From an uncultured Bacteroidota bacterium (lineage in GTDB: Bacteria; Bacteroidota; Bacteroidia; Bacteroidales; UBA932), in assembly GCA_937901965.1 (NCBI GenBank), contig CALGSW010000007.1, positions 1-64,000 of the forward strand: a stretch of DNA of 64,000 nucleotides. The letters are read 5' to 3'. The position numbers and the translations under genes were made by a program. Below the pieces are notes generated by a model. It was not told the DNA's origin. It did no database searches and saw only the letters and a program-made list of their open reading frames with translations. The first letter of the stretch is position 1. Each line of letters opens with the position of its first letter. This document shows positions 23,929 to 32,898 of this stretch, one piece after another.

Positions 23929-25453
23929 TTTTTGTGTATTCAATGAGCTCATCTGCAAACTTTCTTCCATTGCTTAGTCTTGGAACCTTATTCTGTCCTC
24001 CAAGTTTGCCTTTATCTCTCATCCACTGATAAAATGTTCCTTCAGGGAGAGATACAAGAGACAATCTTGTCATTGTTACGCTGTTTGCCCTTTTGGCCTC
24101 ATAATCTGAGTTGACTTTACATACCTCTGAATCCAGTACATCCGCAAAAATCTCAATATTCAAGGGTGCTACTTTGAACTCAATAAGCCACTGGTGTGAC
24201 CCTTTACTGCCCCCTTCCATAAACAAAGGAGCAACGGTGTAGTTCTCTACCGAGCAGTTGCATTTTTCACATGCCTCACCAAGAGCCTTCTCGGCATTAC
24301 TTATCATTAACTCTTCACCAAAGGCATTAATAAAGAGTTGTGTTCTTCCGGTTATAGTAATTTTGTGAGGGTATAATGATGTAAACATAACAGAGTCTCC
24401 AATCAGATATCTCCATAAACCTCCGTTTGTGGTAATTACCATTGCGTAGTTTACACCTGTTCTAACGCTCTCTATTGTATCAAATGATATGAATTTTCCA
24501 TTAACAGCATCTTCATAATTCTCCAGTGGAATAAACTCGTAAAATATTCCCCCGTTGGTCATAACCAACATTGAGCTGTCTGAAGGATTATCCTGAAAAG
24601 CAAAATATCCTTCAGAGGCGTTGTAATTCTCCATATAGTTCATGTTGTCATGAGGAATTATACGCCGGTACTCCTTTCTGTAAGGATCAAAGCTTATCCC
24701 CCCATGCATGAAGAGTTCAAGATTTGGCCATACCTCCCTGAGGTCTTTTTTTCCGTTATAGTCAAGAATAGCATTAAGAAGAATAAGATTCCAGGAGGGA
24801 ACCCCTGATAAGCTTGTAACATTTTGACTTGATGCAACTTTGCATATCTCCTCAACCTTCTTCTCAAAATCACTGATTAGAGCAATCTCTGCAGGAGGTG
24901 TTCTGCGGAACTCAGCAAGAACGGGTGAGTTCTTTAGAAGAATCGCAGAGAGGTCGCCATACTGGGTTTTCCCGTCCCCCTCTTCATCAATTCTTGCACT
25001 TCCTCCCAGAGTTAATGCCATCCCTTCCAGAAGCTTTGAATCTGGATTATTTGCCATATAAGTAGAGAGCATATTCTGCATTCCATCATAGTGACAAAGG
25101 CTCAAAGAGTCCTCCGTAACCGGTATAAATTTACTTTTTGAACCGCTTGTTCCGCTTGATTTTGCAAACCATTTTGTTCTACCGGGCCAGAGAAGATTAT
25201 CTTCTCCGGATCTTGCCCTTGTAATCCAGCTTTCAAGTTTGTCATAGTCTCTGAGCGGAACATTTTGCTGGAACTCTTTTAGTGTCATCCCTTCGTGGAT
25301 TTGATGTTCAACCCCGAAGATTGTCTCCTCCCCCTTTTTCATGATGTTTTCAAAGGTCTCTCTTTGAAAACTCACAGGATCTTTACGATTGAGATCCAGT
25401 AACTTTAACCTTTTTGAGGAGTATAAACGATATATCTTTGATACGATGGGCAT
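23891..25453 (-). CDS. GH3-family acyl-acid amido synthetase
   Basis: GH3 enzymes, best known from plants, adenylate a carboxylic acid (auxin, jasmonate, benzoate) and join it to an amino acid. The 520-residue bacterial member has the ATP-binding loop KSSGTSGSKSKFIPVT near residues 100-115 and YNASEGYFAFQ near 280. YLIGDSVMFTSLYPHKITITGR lies near the hinge, followed by a mobile C-terminal domain. It is first in a two-gene unit with the overlapping LuxE-like gene. Bacteroidota carry such genes widely but their products are not established, so the reaction is only inferred from the fold. Confidence 0.88.
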   Translation of the reverse strand: MPIVSKIYRLYSSKRLKLLDLNRKDPVSFQRETFENIMKKGEETIFGVEHQIHEGMTLKEFQQNVPLRDYDKLESWITRARSGEDNLLWPGRTKWFAKSSGTSGSKSKFIPVTEDSLSLCHYDGMQNMLSTYMANNPDSKLLEGMALTLGGSARIDEEGDGKTQYGDLSAILLKNSPVLAEFRRTPPAEIALISDFEKKVEEICKVASSQNVTSLSGVPSWNLILLNAILDYNGKKDLREVWPNLELFMHGGISFDPYRKEYRRIIPHDNMNYMENYNASEGYFAFQDNPSDSSMLVMTNGGIFYEFIPLENYEDAVNGKFISFDTIESVRTGVNYAMVITTNGGLWRYLIGDSVMFTSLYPHKITITGRTQLFINAFGEELMISNAEKALGEACEKCNCSVENYTVAPLFMEGGSKGSHQWLIEFKVAPLNIEIFADVLDSEVCKVNSDYEAKRANSVTMTRLSLVSLPEGTFYQWMRDKGKLGGQNKVPRLSNGRKFADELIEYTKNDSKHNRIKSKT

Positions 25454-25486
25454 TCCTGTGCTTTTAATATGCCGCGAAGTTAATCA

Positions 25487-26200
25487 TTATTCAAAGACCT
25501 CGTGCAGAATATCAAGGGAGTGGATATTAATATTAAAACCAAAATGATATGATAAGAATATTGTCATTTGCTTTGCAAAATGGCTCCTTCTACCTCCTGT
25601 AATTCTAAGAATATGAATACTTTCCTCTCGTTTATCCAGTATCGTGGCAAGTATTGCCGAATCCTCCACTGAAAAACATCTGGTACCGGCCTGAGGAGTC
25701 TTTGTGAAAGAAGCTGATATTATATCAAATAGAGCACCATCGGAATAATTTTTTTCCGGTGAGTATCCGGCCTCTTTTGCAAATTCCACAAGAAACCAAA
25801 TATGGAAATTTGCATAATCCTCTTTTAGTTCTTCAAGAAGAAGTATTGACTTTACAAGAAAGCTGAAGAATCCGGCACTTGGACTATATTCATGAATGGT
25901 TCTGAAAATAATCTCGCTGATATATATTGCCAGAGAGCTCTTGCTTAAGCTTTCCCGGATTCCGGGTAGTGAATGAAGCGATCTGAAGCTTTTTATATAC
26001 CTTAAATCACCTCTGGGGTTTTCAGAGAGCTCGGCCTCAATAATTGAGAGAGGATGAAGAAGTGATAAAGCACCGCCCTTCCCGGGTTTTTTCATCAAAA
26101 AGCCACACCGCCCGTTGTCAGAAGAGTATCCGTGAATAATAACAGAAGACTCTCCGTATTTGGTTTTATGAAGGACAATTATAGTGGCTAAAGTGCTCAT
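25487..26200 (-). CDS. recO: DNA repair protein RecO
   Basis: RecO helps load RecA onto single-stranded DNA in the RecFOR recombination pathway. The 237-residue protein has the N-terminal OB-fold with IIVLHKTKYGESSVIIHGYS and the following GRCGFLMKKPGKGG. The all-helical second domain contains the usual ISEIIFRTIHEYSPSAGFF. No zinc-binding cysteine cluster is present, which is common in this phylum. It overlaps the end of rdgB by four bases and is probably co-transcribed with it. The GH3 gene starts 33 bases downstream and may belong to the same transcript. Confidence 0.92.
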   Translation of the reverse strand: MSTLATIIVLHKTKYGESSVIIHGYSSDNGRCGFLMKKPGKGGALSLLHPLSIIEAELSENPRGDLRYIKSFRSLHSLPGIRESLSKSSLAIYISEIIFRTIHEYSPSAGFFSFLVKSILLLEELKEDYANFHIWFLVEFAKEAGYSPEKNYSDGALFDIISASFTKTPQAGTRCFSVEDSAILATILDKREESIHILRITGGRRSHFAKQMTIFLSYHFGFNINIHSLDILHEVFE

Positions 26201-26784
26201 TTTAAAATTATGGAATGCAGGTAATCTGATAATTTTCTCATAGCAATTCCACGGTGAGATATTATATTTTTCTCTTCAGGTGACAGTTCGGCAAGAGTTT
26301 TGTCATATCCAAGCGGAATGAAGACAGGATCGTAACCAAATCCGCCGGACCCATATGGGGACTTTGCAATACAGCCCTCTACGGATCCCTCAAAAAGATA
26401 CATCTGGGTAGCGGAGAGAATAAGTGTGACAACTGTAATAAAACGAGCTTTGCGATTGTCAACATTTGTGAGCTCTTTAAGCAGGAGAGAAGTATTCTTT
26501 GCAGGGTCTGCTTCGGGACCGGCATAACGGGCTGAAAATACTCCCGGTCTGCCACCGAGTGAGTCTACAAGAAGTCCGGTGTCGTCTGCAATGCATGGGA
26601 GCCCGAATTTCTCCCAAAGAAATGATGCCTTCATTCTTGAGTTACCTTCCAGAGTATCGGCTGTCTCAGGAATATCCTGATTGTAGCCGAGTGAGGCCGG
26701 AGTTATAAGATTGAACCCGGGACCAAGAATTTCCCGGGCTTCCTGAAGCTTATGTTTGTTTGCAGTTGCAAAAAGGAGGTCCAT
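26197..26784 (-). CDS. rdgB: RdgB/HAM1 non-canonical purine NTP pyrophosphatase
   Basis: RdgB removes dITP, XTP and related damaged nucleotides by cutting them to the monophosphate and pyrophosphate. From ATG 26784 the protein is 195 residues, the typical length. It has the N-terminal FATANKHKLQEA, the acidic DDTGLLVDSLGGRPGVFSARY and the later GSGGFGYDPVFIP. The frame runs eight codons further to an ATG at 26808, but that codon lies inside the promoter -7 element (26806-26813), which fixes the later start. The gene overlaps recO by four bases. Confidence 0.96.
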   Translation of the reverse strand: MDLLFATANKHKLQEAREILGPGFNLITPASLGYNQDIPETADTLEGNSRMKASFLWEKFGLPCIADDTGLLVDSLGGRPGVFSARYAGPEADPAKNTSLLLKELTNVDNRKARFITVVTLILSATQMYLFEGSVEGCIAKSPYGSGGFGYDPVFIPLGYDKTLAELSPEEKNIISHRGIAMRKLSDYLHSIILK

Positions 26785-26805
26785 AATTGAAAATGAATGT
26801 TGCAC

Positions 26806-26813
26806 CAAAGATA
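26806..26813 (-). promoter_or_regulatory. -7 element of rdgB-recO
   Basis: TATCTTTG on the minus strand, 21 bases before the preferred rdgB start; it excludes the upstream ATG as a start codon. Confidence 0.5.
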
Positions 26814-26822
26814 CTAAAACTT

Positions 26823-26830
26823 TAAATTTG
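26823..26830 (+). promoter_or_regulatory. -7 element of the S41 protease operon
   Basis: TAAATTTG matches TAnnTTTG, 24 bases before ATG 26855. Back to back with the rdgB promoter, nine bases apart. It rules out the longer S41 frame that opens at 26756. Confidence 0.5.
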
Positions 26831-26854
26831 TGTTTGAGTAACAGTTTTTACAAT

Positions 26855-28477
26855 ATGAAGAGAATTATTAAACCAATGGTCTTTATGACCATTTTCTTGA
26901 TTACAGTTGCCTCAAATGGCCAGTCAAAGGAGTTTAAGACAGGGAAGAGTCTGGACATACAGTTCTCAGTACTGAGGGAGCTGTCTCTCTTCTATGTTGA
27001 CAGTGTAGAGATGGACAAACTCGTCATCAGAGGAATGGAGGCTATGCTTGAATCCCTTGACCCTTATACGGTTTTCATTCCGGAAGAGAATGAAGATGAC
27101 CTTGAAATGATGACCACAGGATCCTACGGAGGTATTGGATCACTAATAACAAAAAGTTCTAAAGGGATTGAGATTTCTGAAGTTTATGAAAACTCATCCG
27201 CCCATAAATCAGGCCTGGTTGCCGGGGATGTGCTAATAAAGGTTGATACAGCCCAAACTAAATATTTAGCTCTGGAACAGTGTACAGCCAGAATGAGGGG
27301 TGTGCCCGGAACCAGTGTAAAGTTTCTGGTAAAGAGACTCAGAAGTGGATTAGAAGAGGAGATTACTGTGGTAAGAGAGAGAGTGCACGTTTCTGATGTC
27401 CCTTATTATGGAATGATAAGTGATACTGTGGGCTATATCAGAATTACAGGATTCACTGTGGATGGTTGGAAGGATGTGAAAAAGGCCCTTTTAGACCTGA
27501 AGAGAGACCCTAAGATGAAAAGACTTGTACTGGATCTCAGAGGAAACGGAGGGGGACTGCTTGATGAAGCAGTGAATATAGTATCTCTTTTTGTGCCATC
27601 GGGAACGAAGGTAGTTTCAGCTTTAGGCAGGTTCAAACAGACAGATGCTGTGTATTTTACAAAAGAGGAGCCGGTTGATCTGAAGTTGCCTCTGATTGTG
27701 CTTGTCAATTCAGGCTCTGCATCTTCCTCTGAAATAGTTGCCGGAGCTCTTCAGGATCTTGACAGGGCAACAATCGCGGGAACAAGAACTTTTGGAAAGG
27801 GCTTGGTTCAGTCAATAAGGGATGTGGGATACAATACAAAACTTAAGATAACAACTTCAAAATATTATACGCCAAGTGGAAGGTGTGTTCAGGCTATAGA
27901 TTACAGTAACAGAAACGAGGATGGAAGTGTAGGCTTTGTGCCTGATTCTCTTATCAAACCGTTTAAGACACGGCTTGGAAGAACTGTTTATGATGGAGGA
28001 GGTATTGTTCCTGACGTAAAGGTTGATCCCAAGGTATACAGCAGACTTGCCGTATCACTTATTTACGGAGATATTATGAGAGATTATTCGGTTGAATATT
28101 TCAGGAATAATCAGTCAATTCCCTCTGTAAAAGAGTTCTTCCTGACTGATAAAGAGTATGAGGAGTTTGTAAATTTTGCCGAGGGTAAGGATTTTGATCA
28201 CAGAACTGCATCTGAAGTTGAATTTGATAAGTTTGTAGAGACAGCTAAAAGGGAGGGGTATTATGAAGAGATGGGAGAGAGTTTAAAGAGGATTGAAGCT
28301 AGTGTTAAGCCTGGTAAAAGGGGTGCTCTGATGAAAAATAAAGAGGAACTTAAAAGTCTTCTTGAAGAGGAGATTTGTGCAAGATATTATTATCAGAGAG
28401 GACGATTTGAAAAAATGTCAACAAATGATGAGCAATTAAAAAAGGCATCATCATCTGAATTAATTAAAACTGAGTGA
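26855..28477 (+). CDS. C-terminal processing protease, S41 family
   Basis: This periplasmic serine protease of the CtpA/Prc type has 540 residues. A signal peptide ends near SNGQ (residue 24). A PDZ domain follows at about 75-165 with SYGGIGSLI and GVPGTSVKFLV. The S41 catalytic domain contains NSGSASSSEI, where S290 is the likely nucleophile, and TFGKGLVQ with the general-base K315. A charged helical C-terminal extension completes it. The open frame continues upstream to 26756, but the promoter and the signal peptide support Met 26855. The stop overlaps the GTG start of comF. Substrates are unknown. Confidence 0.94.
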   Translation: MKRIIKPMVFMTIFLITVASNGQSKEFKTGKSLDIQFSVLRELSLFYVDSVEMDKLVIRGMEAMLESLDPYTVFIPEENEDDLEMMTTGSYGGIGSLITKSSKGIEISEVYENSSAHKSGLVAGDVLIKVDTAQTKYLALEQCTARMRGVPGTSVKFLVKRLRSGLEEEITVVRERVHVSDVPYYGMISDTVGYIRITGFTVDGWKDVKKALLDLKRDPKMKRLVLDLRGNGGGLLDEAVNIVSLFVPSGTKVVSALGRFKQTDAVYFTKEEPVDLKLPLIVLVNSGSASSSEIVAGALQDLDRATIAGTRTFGKGLVQSIRDVGYNTKLKITTSKYYTPSGRCVQAIDYSNRNEDGSVGFVPDSLIKPFKTRLGRTVYDGGGIVPDVKVDPKVYSRLAVSLIYGDIMRDYSVEYFRNNQSIPSVKEFFLTDKEYEEFVNFAEGKDFDHRTASEVEFDKFVETAKREGYYEEMGESLKRIEASVKPGKRGALMKNKEELKSLLEEEICARYYYQRGRFEKMSTNDEQLKKASSSELIKTE

Positions 28478-29151
28478 AAGAGCTGGCGGATTTGATATTG
28501 CCAAGGGAGTGCCCTGTGTGCGGAGAGATTTTGAGTGGTATTGAAAGGGTTATTTGTCTTGATTGCCTCTCATCACTTCCGCTTACCCATTTCTGGAGCT
28601 TTGTGAACAACCCGGCAGAGGAGCTTTTTTGGGGTAAAGTCTATTTTCAGAGAGCATCATCACTTTTTTTCTATGGTGATGATAGTCCGTACGGGCGGCT
28701 TATACATAAATTAAAATATGAGGGAAGAGAGGAGATAGGTGTTCTCCTGGGAGGAATCTTAGGAAGAAAACTCAGAGAGAGCGGATTTTATGCTGATGTA
28801 GAGACTATAATAGCCGTTCCGGTACACCCTCTCAAATACTGGATGAGGGGGTATAACCAGGCAGATATTATTGCCCGTTCAGTTGCTAAAGAACTTGGAG
28901 TAAATGTGTCAGAAGGGGTTTTAAAGAAAAGGGCATTCTCAAAATCCCAGACAACTATGGATCCGGAGCACAGACGGAAGAATGCCGTTGCTTCTTTTAG
29001 TTTAGGTAATGCTTCCGCAGTTAAAGGAAGACATGTCTTACTTGTTGATGACGTTCTTACTACAGGTGCTACTCTGGAGGCATGCGGAACTATTCTGTTA
29101 TCTGTTGAGGGGTGCAGGGTTAGTGTTACTACTCTCGCATTTGTGGAATAA
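28474..29151 (+). CDS. ComF-family phosphoribosyltransferase-like protein
   Basis: The 225-residue protein has the ComF layout. An N-terminal zinc finger has two Cys pairs, CPVCG and CLDC (residues 14-30). A type I phosphoribosyltransferase domain follows, with the PRPP loop VLLVDDVLTTGATLEACG near residues 188-205. ComF in naturally competent bacteria takes part in DNA uptake; in Bacteroidota the role is undefined. It starts with GTG, overlapping the S41 stop by four bases (GTGA), which implies coupled translation. No competence machinery is in the window. Confidence 0.92.
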   Translation: MKELADLILPRECPVCGEILSGIERVICLDCLSSLPLTHFWSFVNNPAEELFWGKVYFQRASSLFFYGDDSPYGRLIHKLKYEGREEIGVLLGGILGRKLRESGFYADVETIIAVPVHPLKYWMRGYNQADIIARSVAKELGVNVSEGVLKKRAFSKSQTTMDPEHRRKNAVASFSLGNASAVKGRHVLLVDDVLTTGATLEACGTILLSVEGCRVSVTTLAFVE

Positions 29152-29157
29152 TATTTT

Positions 29158-29165
29158 TAAGTTTG
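29158..29165 (+). promoter_or_regulatory. Possible -7 element before cdaA
   Basis: TAAGTTTG fits TAnnTTTG and lies 10 bases before ATG 29176, so cdaA-mutS2 may have its own start in addition to read-through from comF. A TTTG at 29140 is only 14 bases upstream, shorter than usual. Confidence 0.4.
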
Positions 29166-29175
29166 TAGCACATTT

Positions 29176-29958
29176 ATGCTGGATTTTATTAAAATAGGAT
29201 TTATTGATATACTGGACATATTTCTGGTAGGTCTTCTTATTTATCAGGCTTACAAACTGATAAAGGGAACTGCTGCCATGAATATTTTTACAGGTGTTTT
29301 GGTGTTTTACTTCATTTGGATTGTAGTTAAGGCTTTGCACATGGATCTCTTAAGTGCTATTATGGGCCAGATAATTGGAGTAGGAGGAATTGCCCTGGTA
29401 ATTCTTTTTCAGCAGGAGATAAGACGATTTCTGCTTAGAGTGGGTACAAGGTATATTGATTCCAGACAGCAGATGAGAATTATTAGAGCCTTTGTAGGTA
29501 AGCATAAGAGAGAAATCTCACTTGAAACTCTTGATGAAATTACACTTGCCTGTAAAAGAATGGCTGAGACAAAGACCGGTGCACTTATTGTTCTTGCTCA
29601 TAATTCAGCACTTGAGTTTGTTTCAGAGACCGGAGACAGAATTGACGCAATGGTTAACAGAAGGTTAATTGAAACGGTATTTTACAAGAATACCCCGCTT
29701 CATGACGGAGCGATGGTAATTGCCGGTGAGAAAATAATTGCTGCAAGGTGTACGCTTCCAATAACTGAAAATCCAGGTATTCCTCCGCATTATGGAATGA
29801 GGCACAGGGCTGCTCTTGGAGTCTCTGAACAGAGTGATGCAAGTGTAATTGTAGTATCAGAACAAAGGGGCGAAATATCTTTTGTCCATAATGGTGAAAT
29901 AAGGCCTGTCAGCAGTATTAACGAGTTGAGGCTTGCCATTGAAAATTCATACAGATAA
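29176..29958 (+). CDS. cdaA: Diadenylate cyclase CdaA
   Basis: CdaA makes the second messenger c-di-AMP from two ATP, a regulator of potassium, osmolyte and cell-wall homeostasis. The 260-residue protein has three N-terminal membrane helices and a short coiled linker. The DAC domain carries both signature motifs, D177-G-A and R209-H-R. This membrane-bound CdaA layout is the usual one in Bacteroidota. It is followed four bases later by mutS2. No c-di-AMP phosphodiesterase or riboswitch was seen in the window. Confidence 0.97.
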   Translation: MLDFIKIGFIDILDIFLVGLLIYQAYKLIKGTAAMNIFTGVLVFYFIWIVVKALHMDLLSAIMGQIIGVGGIALVILFQQEIRRFLLRVGTRYIDSRQQMRIIRAFVGKHKREISLETLDEITLACKRMAETKTGALIVLAHNSALEFVSETGDRIDAMVNRRLIETVFYKNTPLHDGAMVIAGEKIIAARCTLPITENPGIPPHYGMRHRAALGVSEQSDASVIVVSEQRGEISFVHNGEIRPVSSINELRLAIENSYR

Positions 29959-29961
29959 AGC

Positions 29962-32445
29962 ATGAATAACCTCTTCAGACTAGAACAGAAGCTTGGTTTT
30001 GACAAGATAAGAGGAATGGTGGAGAATGGATGCTCAACCAATGCGGCTAAACGGATAGCGGCAGAGTTCTCTTTTCAGGAGGATTACGCATCAATCAGAG
30101 AGGCGCTTGAACAGACCGATGAAATGAGGACCATACAGATGCTTGAATCCTCATTTCCTAATGATGGATATGTTGATACTGCAGATTTTCTTAAACAGCT
30201 TGAAACAGACCATTACTATCTTGATACACATTCGTTGTTCAGGTTGAGGCAATCACTTGAGGCAACCGGGGCAATTACAAGATTTTTTAAAAACACAAAA
30301 GAGGATAAGTATCCTTCACTAAAAAGGCTGGCATCTCCGGTTGTGTTATTTCCTGAAGTTTCAAGAAGGATTGATACAATCATTGACAAATATGGTGAAA
30401 TAAGGGACAGCGCAAGCCCGGCACTTCAGGCTGTCAGATCTTCAATAAGAGAGAAGGAGAGCCTTATATCAAAAAGGGTAACTGCTATTTTAAAAAGAGC
30501 TCAGTCAGAGGGTCTTGCAGATGATGAGGCATCTGTGTCCGTAAGGGATGGAAGGATGCTAATCCCTGTTTCTGCTGCAAATAAAAGAAAAATTCCCGGC
30601 TTTGTTGTTGATGAGTCAGCTTCCGGGAAGACAGTCTTCATTGAGCCTATGGAGATTGTAGAGCTTAATAATCTTGTGAAGGAGCTACATTTTGCAGAGC
30701 AGCGTGAAATCTTAAAGATTCTGGTTGAGTTTTCTGATTTTCTAAGACCTTATGTGCAAGAGCTTATTATTGCGGCTCTGTTTTTGGCTCAAATTGATTT
30801 TATCAGGGCAAAAGCGAGGGTTGCTATGTCCATGGAGGCTGGAAAACCTGTTATTTCACAGGATAGAATCATAAGGATTATCAGGGGAAGACATCCGCTG
30901 CTGGAGAAGGCTCTTGCAAGAGAAAAAAAAGAGATTGTCCCTCTTAATCTGGAGCTAAGCGGAGATAAGAGGATTCTGCTTATTTCTGGACCTAATGCCG
31001 GAGGGAAGTCTGTTTGTTTAAAAACGGTGGGATTATTACAATATATGCTTCAGACAGGAATGCTGGTTCCTGCCTCCGAAATCTCTGAATTTCCCCTGTT
31101 TTCAAGAATATTTATTGACATAGGAGACGAGCAGTCAATTGAAAATGACCTCAGCACATATAGCTCTCACCTTACAAATATGAGGGAGGTGCTGCTGAAT
31201 GCAGACGATAAATCACTGGTCCTTGTTGACGAATTTGGGGCCGGAACAGAGCCTACTGCAGGGGGGGCAATAGCTGAATCGATACTTAAGGAGATTGAGG
31301 AGAGAGGATGTTTTGGTGTTATAACAACCCATTACAGTAATCTTAAGTTTTATGCCGGCACAAGCAGGGGTGTAATAAACGGAGGAATGCAGTTTGACGT
31401 ACAGAATATCAAACCTCTGTTTAAACTGGAAACTGGCGTGCCGGGTAGCTCATTTGCATTTGAACTGGCAAGGAAAATCGGCCTTCCTCATGAGATTGTC
31501 AAATATGCTGAGGAGAGAGCCGGAGGAGAGTTTGTAGATCTGGAAAAGAATCTTAAAAAAATTGCCAGAAACAGGAGAATGCTGGACGAAAAGCTGGCCC
31601 GGATTAAAAGTACTGATAAGACGCTTGAGAATATAACAGACAGGTACCAGAAGGAGTTGTCCGATATTCAGGCTTTGCGTAAAAGTATAATTGCCGAGGC
31701 AAAAGAGGAGGCTGCCAGGCTACTCTCTGAAACTAACAAAAAAATTGAGTCCACAATTAAAGAGATACGAGAGAATCAAGCTGAGCGGGAGAAGACAAGA
31801 GAGGTGCGCAAGAATCTTGAAGAGTTTGCTAAAAAAAGCCTGATTGAAATTGAGAGTGTCAATGATGAGAAAATAGAACGTAAGATGGAGCAACTCCGGA
31901 AGAGGAAAGAGAGAAGAGAGGAGCGGAGGAGCGATAGGGACAAAGAGGTTGTAAAAAAACAGATTACTGTACGTGATGAAAAGATTGTAAACGGAGACAA
32001 AGTAAAAATCAAAGGGGGTGACCTTGTAGGTGAAGTTATAAGAATTGAGGGGAAAGATGTGAGTATTGCCATTGGCAATATTATAAGTAAGATGTCTCTT
32101 AATAAAATAGAAAAACTATCTTCAAGAGAGTTTAAAGAGGTATCTCGTCCGGTGCGTACAATAAATGCGACATCGGCCTCAATTTCAGAGAGGAGGTTAA
32201 ACTTTAAGCCTACAATTGATGTTAGAGGGGAGAGAGCGGATGAAGCTCTTGAGAATGTGAGCAGATTCGTTGACGATGCTATAATGGTGGGAATAGGAGA
32301 GGTTAAGATTTTACACGGGAAAGGGAATGGAATACTTAAGGAGGAGATAAGAAAGTATCTGAGGACTGTCCCGGGAGTTGTGTCGGCAAAGGATGAACTG
32401 CTTGAGATGGGTGGCTCGGGAATAACTGTTGTTGCTCTGGATTAA
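29962..32445 (+). CDS. mutS2: Endonuclease/ribosome-rescue ATPase MutS2
   Basis: MutS2 is an ABC-type ATPase related to MutS. It was first linked to suppression of recombination and more recently to splitting of collided ribosomes. The 827-residue protein has the Walker A motif GPNAGGKS at 343-350 and the Walker B region SLVLVDEFGAGTEPTAGG at about 414-431. A long charged coiled coil spans about 520-660, and a C-terminal Smr domain starts at the DVRG motif near 753 and includes LHGKGNG. It lacks the MutS mismatch-binding domain, as expected. The gene lies four bases after cdaA. Confidence 0.97.
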   Translation: MNNLFRLEQKLGFDKIRGMVENGCSTNAAKRIAAEFSFQEDYASIREALEQTDEMRTIQMLESSFPNDGYVDTADFLKQLETDHYYLDTHSLFRLRQSLEATGAITRFFKNTKEDKYPSLKRLASPVVLFPEVSRRIDTIIDKYGEIRDSASPALQAVRSSIREKESLISKRVTAILKRAQSEGLADDEASVSVRDGRMLIPVSAANKRKIPGFVVDESASGKTVFIEPMEIVELNNLVKELHFAEQREILKILVEFSDFLRPYVQELIIAALFLAQIDFIRAKARVAMSMEAGKPVISQDRIIRIIRGRHPLLEKALAREKKEIVPLNLELSGDKRILLISGPNAGGKSVCLKTVGLLQYMLQTGMLVPASEISEFPLFSRIFIDIGDEQSIENDLSTYSSHLTNMREVLLNADDKSLVLVDEFGAGTEPTAGGAIAESILKEIEERGCFGVITTHYSNLKFYAGTSRGVINGGMQFDVQNIKPLFKLETGVPGSSFAFELARKIGLPHEIVKYAEERAGGEFVDLEKNLKKIARNRRMLDEKLARIKSTDKTLENITDRYQKELSDIQALRKSIIAEAKEEAARLLSETNKKIESTIKEIRENQAEREKTREVRKNLEEFAKKSLIEIESVNDEKIERKMEQLRKRKERREERRSDRDKEVVKKQITVRDEKIVNGDKVKIKGGDLVGEVIRIEGKDVSIAIGNIISKMSLNKIEKLSSREFKEVSRPVRTINATSASISERRLNFKPTIDVRGERADEALENVSRFVDDAIMVGIGEVKILHGKGNGILKEEIRKYLRTVPGVVSAKDELLEMGGSGITVVALD

Positions 32446-32473
32446 ACTTGATTTACATAAAATATAAACAAAT

Positions 32474-32890
32474 ATGAACAGGAAAATTCTTAAACCGGGT
32501 GTGCTTTTTATTTCTGCATTATTCATCCTTCAAAGCTGCAGCGACTACAGAGAAGAGATTAAGGTTAAGACATCTGAGTTTCTAAGTGCATATTTTGCCG
32601 GCGACAATGAGAAGGCGGTCACTTTTTGCACAGACTCGCTTGGGATGGAGGTTACAAAGATTCTTAGCGGTTTTGAGACACTGGATCCCTCTACTAAAGA
32701 GATGGTAAGAAAACAGGTTGCATCTGTGACAACAGAAATAACATCTGTAGAGAAGAACAAGAACAAAGACACTATTAAAGTAAATTACAAAGTTGTACGA
32801 CCACACACTCCGGAGGGGGACGATAAGACTCTTTCTTTTGTAAAACAGGAAAAAGAGTGGAAGGTTGCCAAACTTGGAAGTAATATTTAA
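32474..32890 (+). CDS. DUF4878-like lipoprotein
   Basis: The 138-residue protein has a lipoprotein signal ending LQSC, with C22 as the lipidated residue, and a small NTF2-like domain after it. The pattern AYFAGDNEKAVTFC near the start of the domain and FVKQEKEWKVAKL at the end recalls DUF4878 proteins, whose function is unknown. It lies 28 bases after mutS2 and eight bases before the PHP gene, so it is probably part of the same transcript. It should be anchored to the inner or outer membrane facing the periplasm. Confidence 0.75.
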   Translation: MNRKILKPGVLFISALFILQSCSDYREEIKVKTSEFLSAYFAGDNEKAVTFCTDSLGMEVTKILSGFETLDPSTKEMVRKQVASVTTEITSVEKNKNKDTIKVNYKVVRPHTPEGDDKTLSFVKQEKEWKVAKLGSNI

Positions 32891-32898
32891 AATCAATT

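Noticed and set aside
26756..26854. Extended start of the S41 protease
   Set aside because: The frame passes through the divergent promoters, and the shorter start gives a proper signal peptide.
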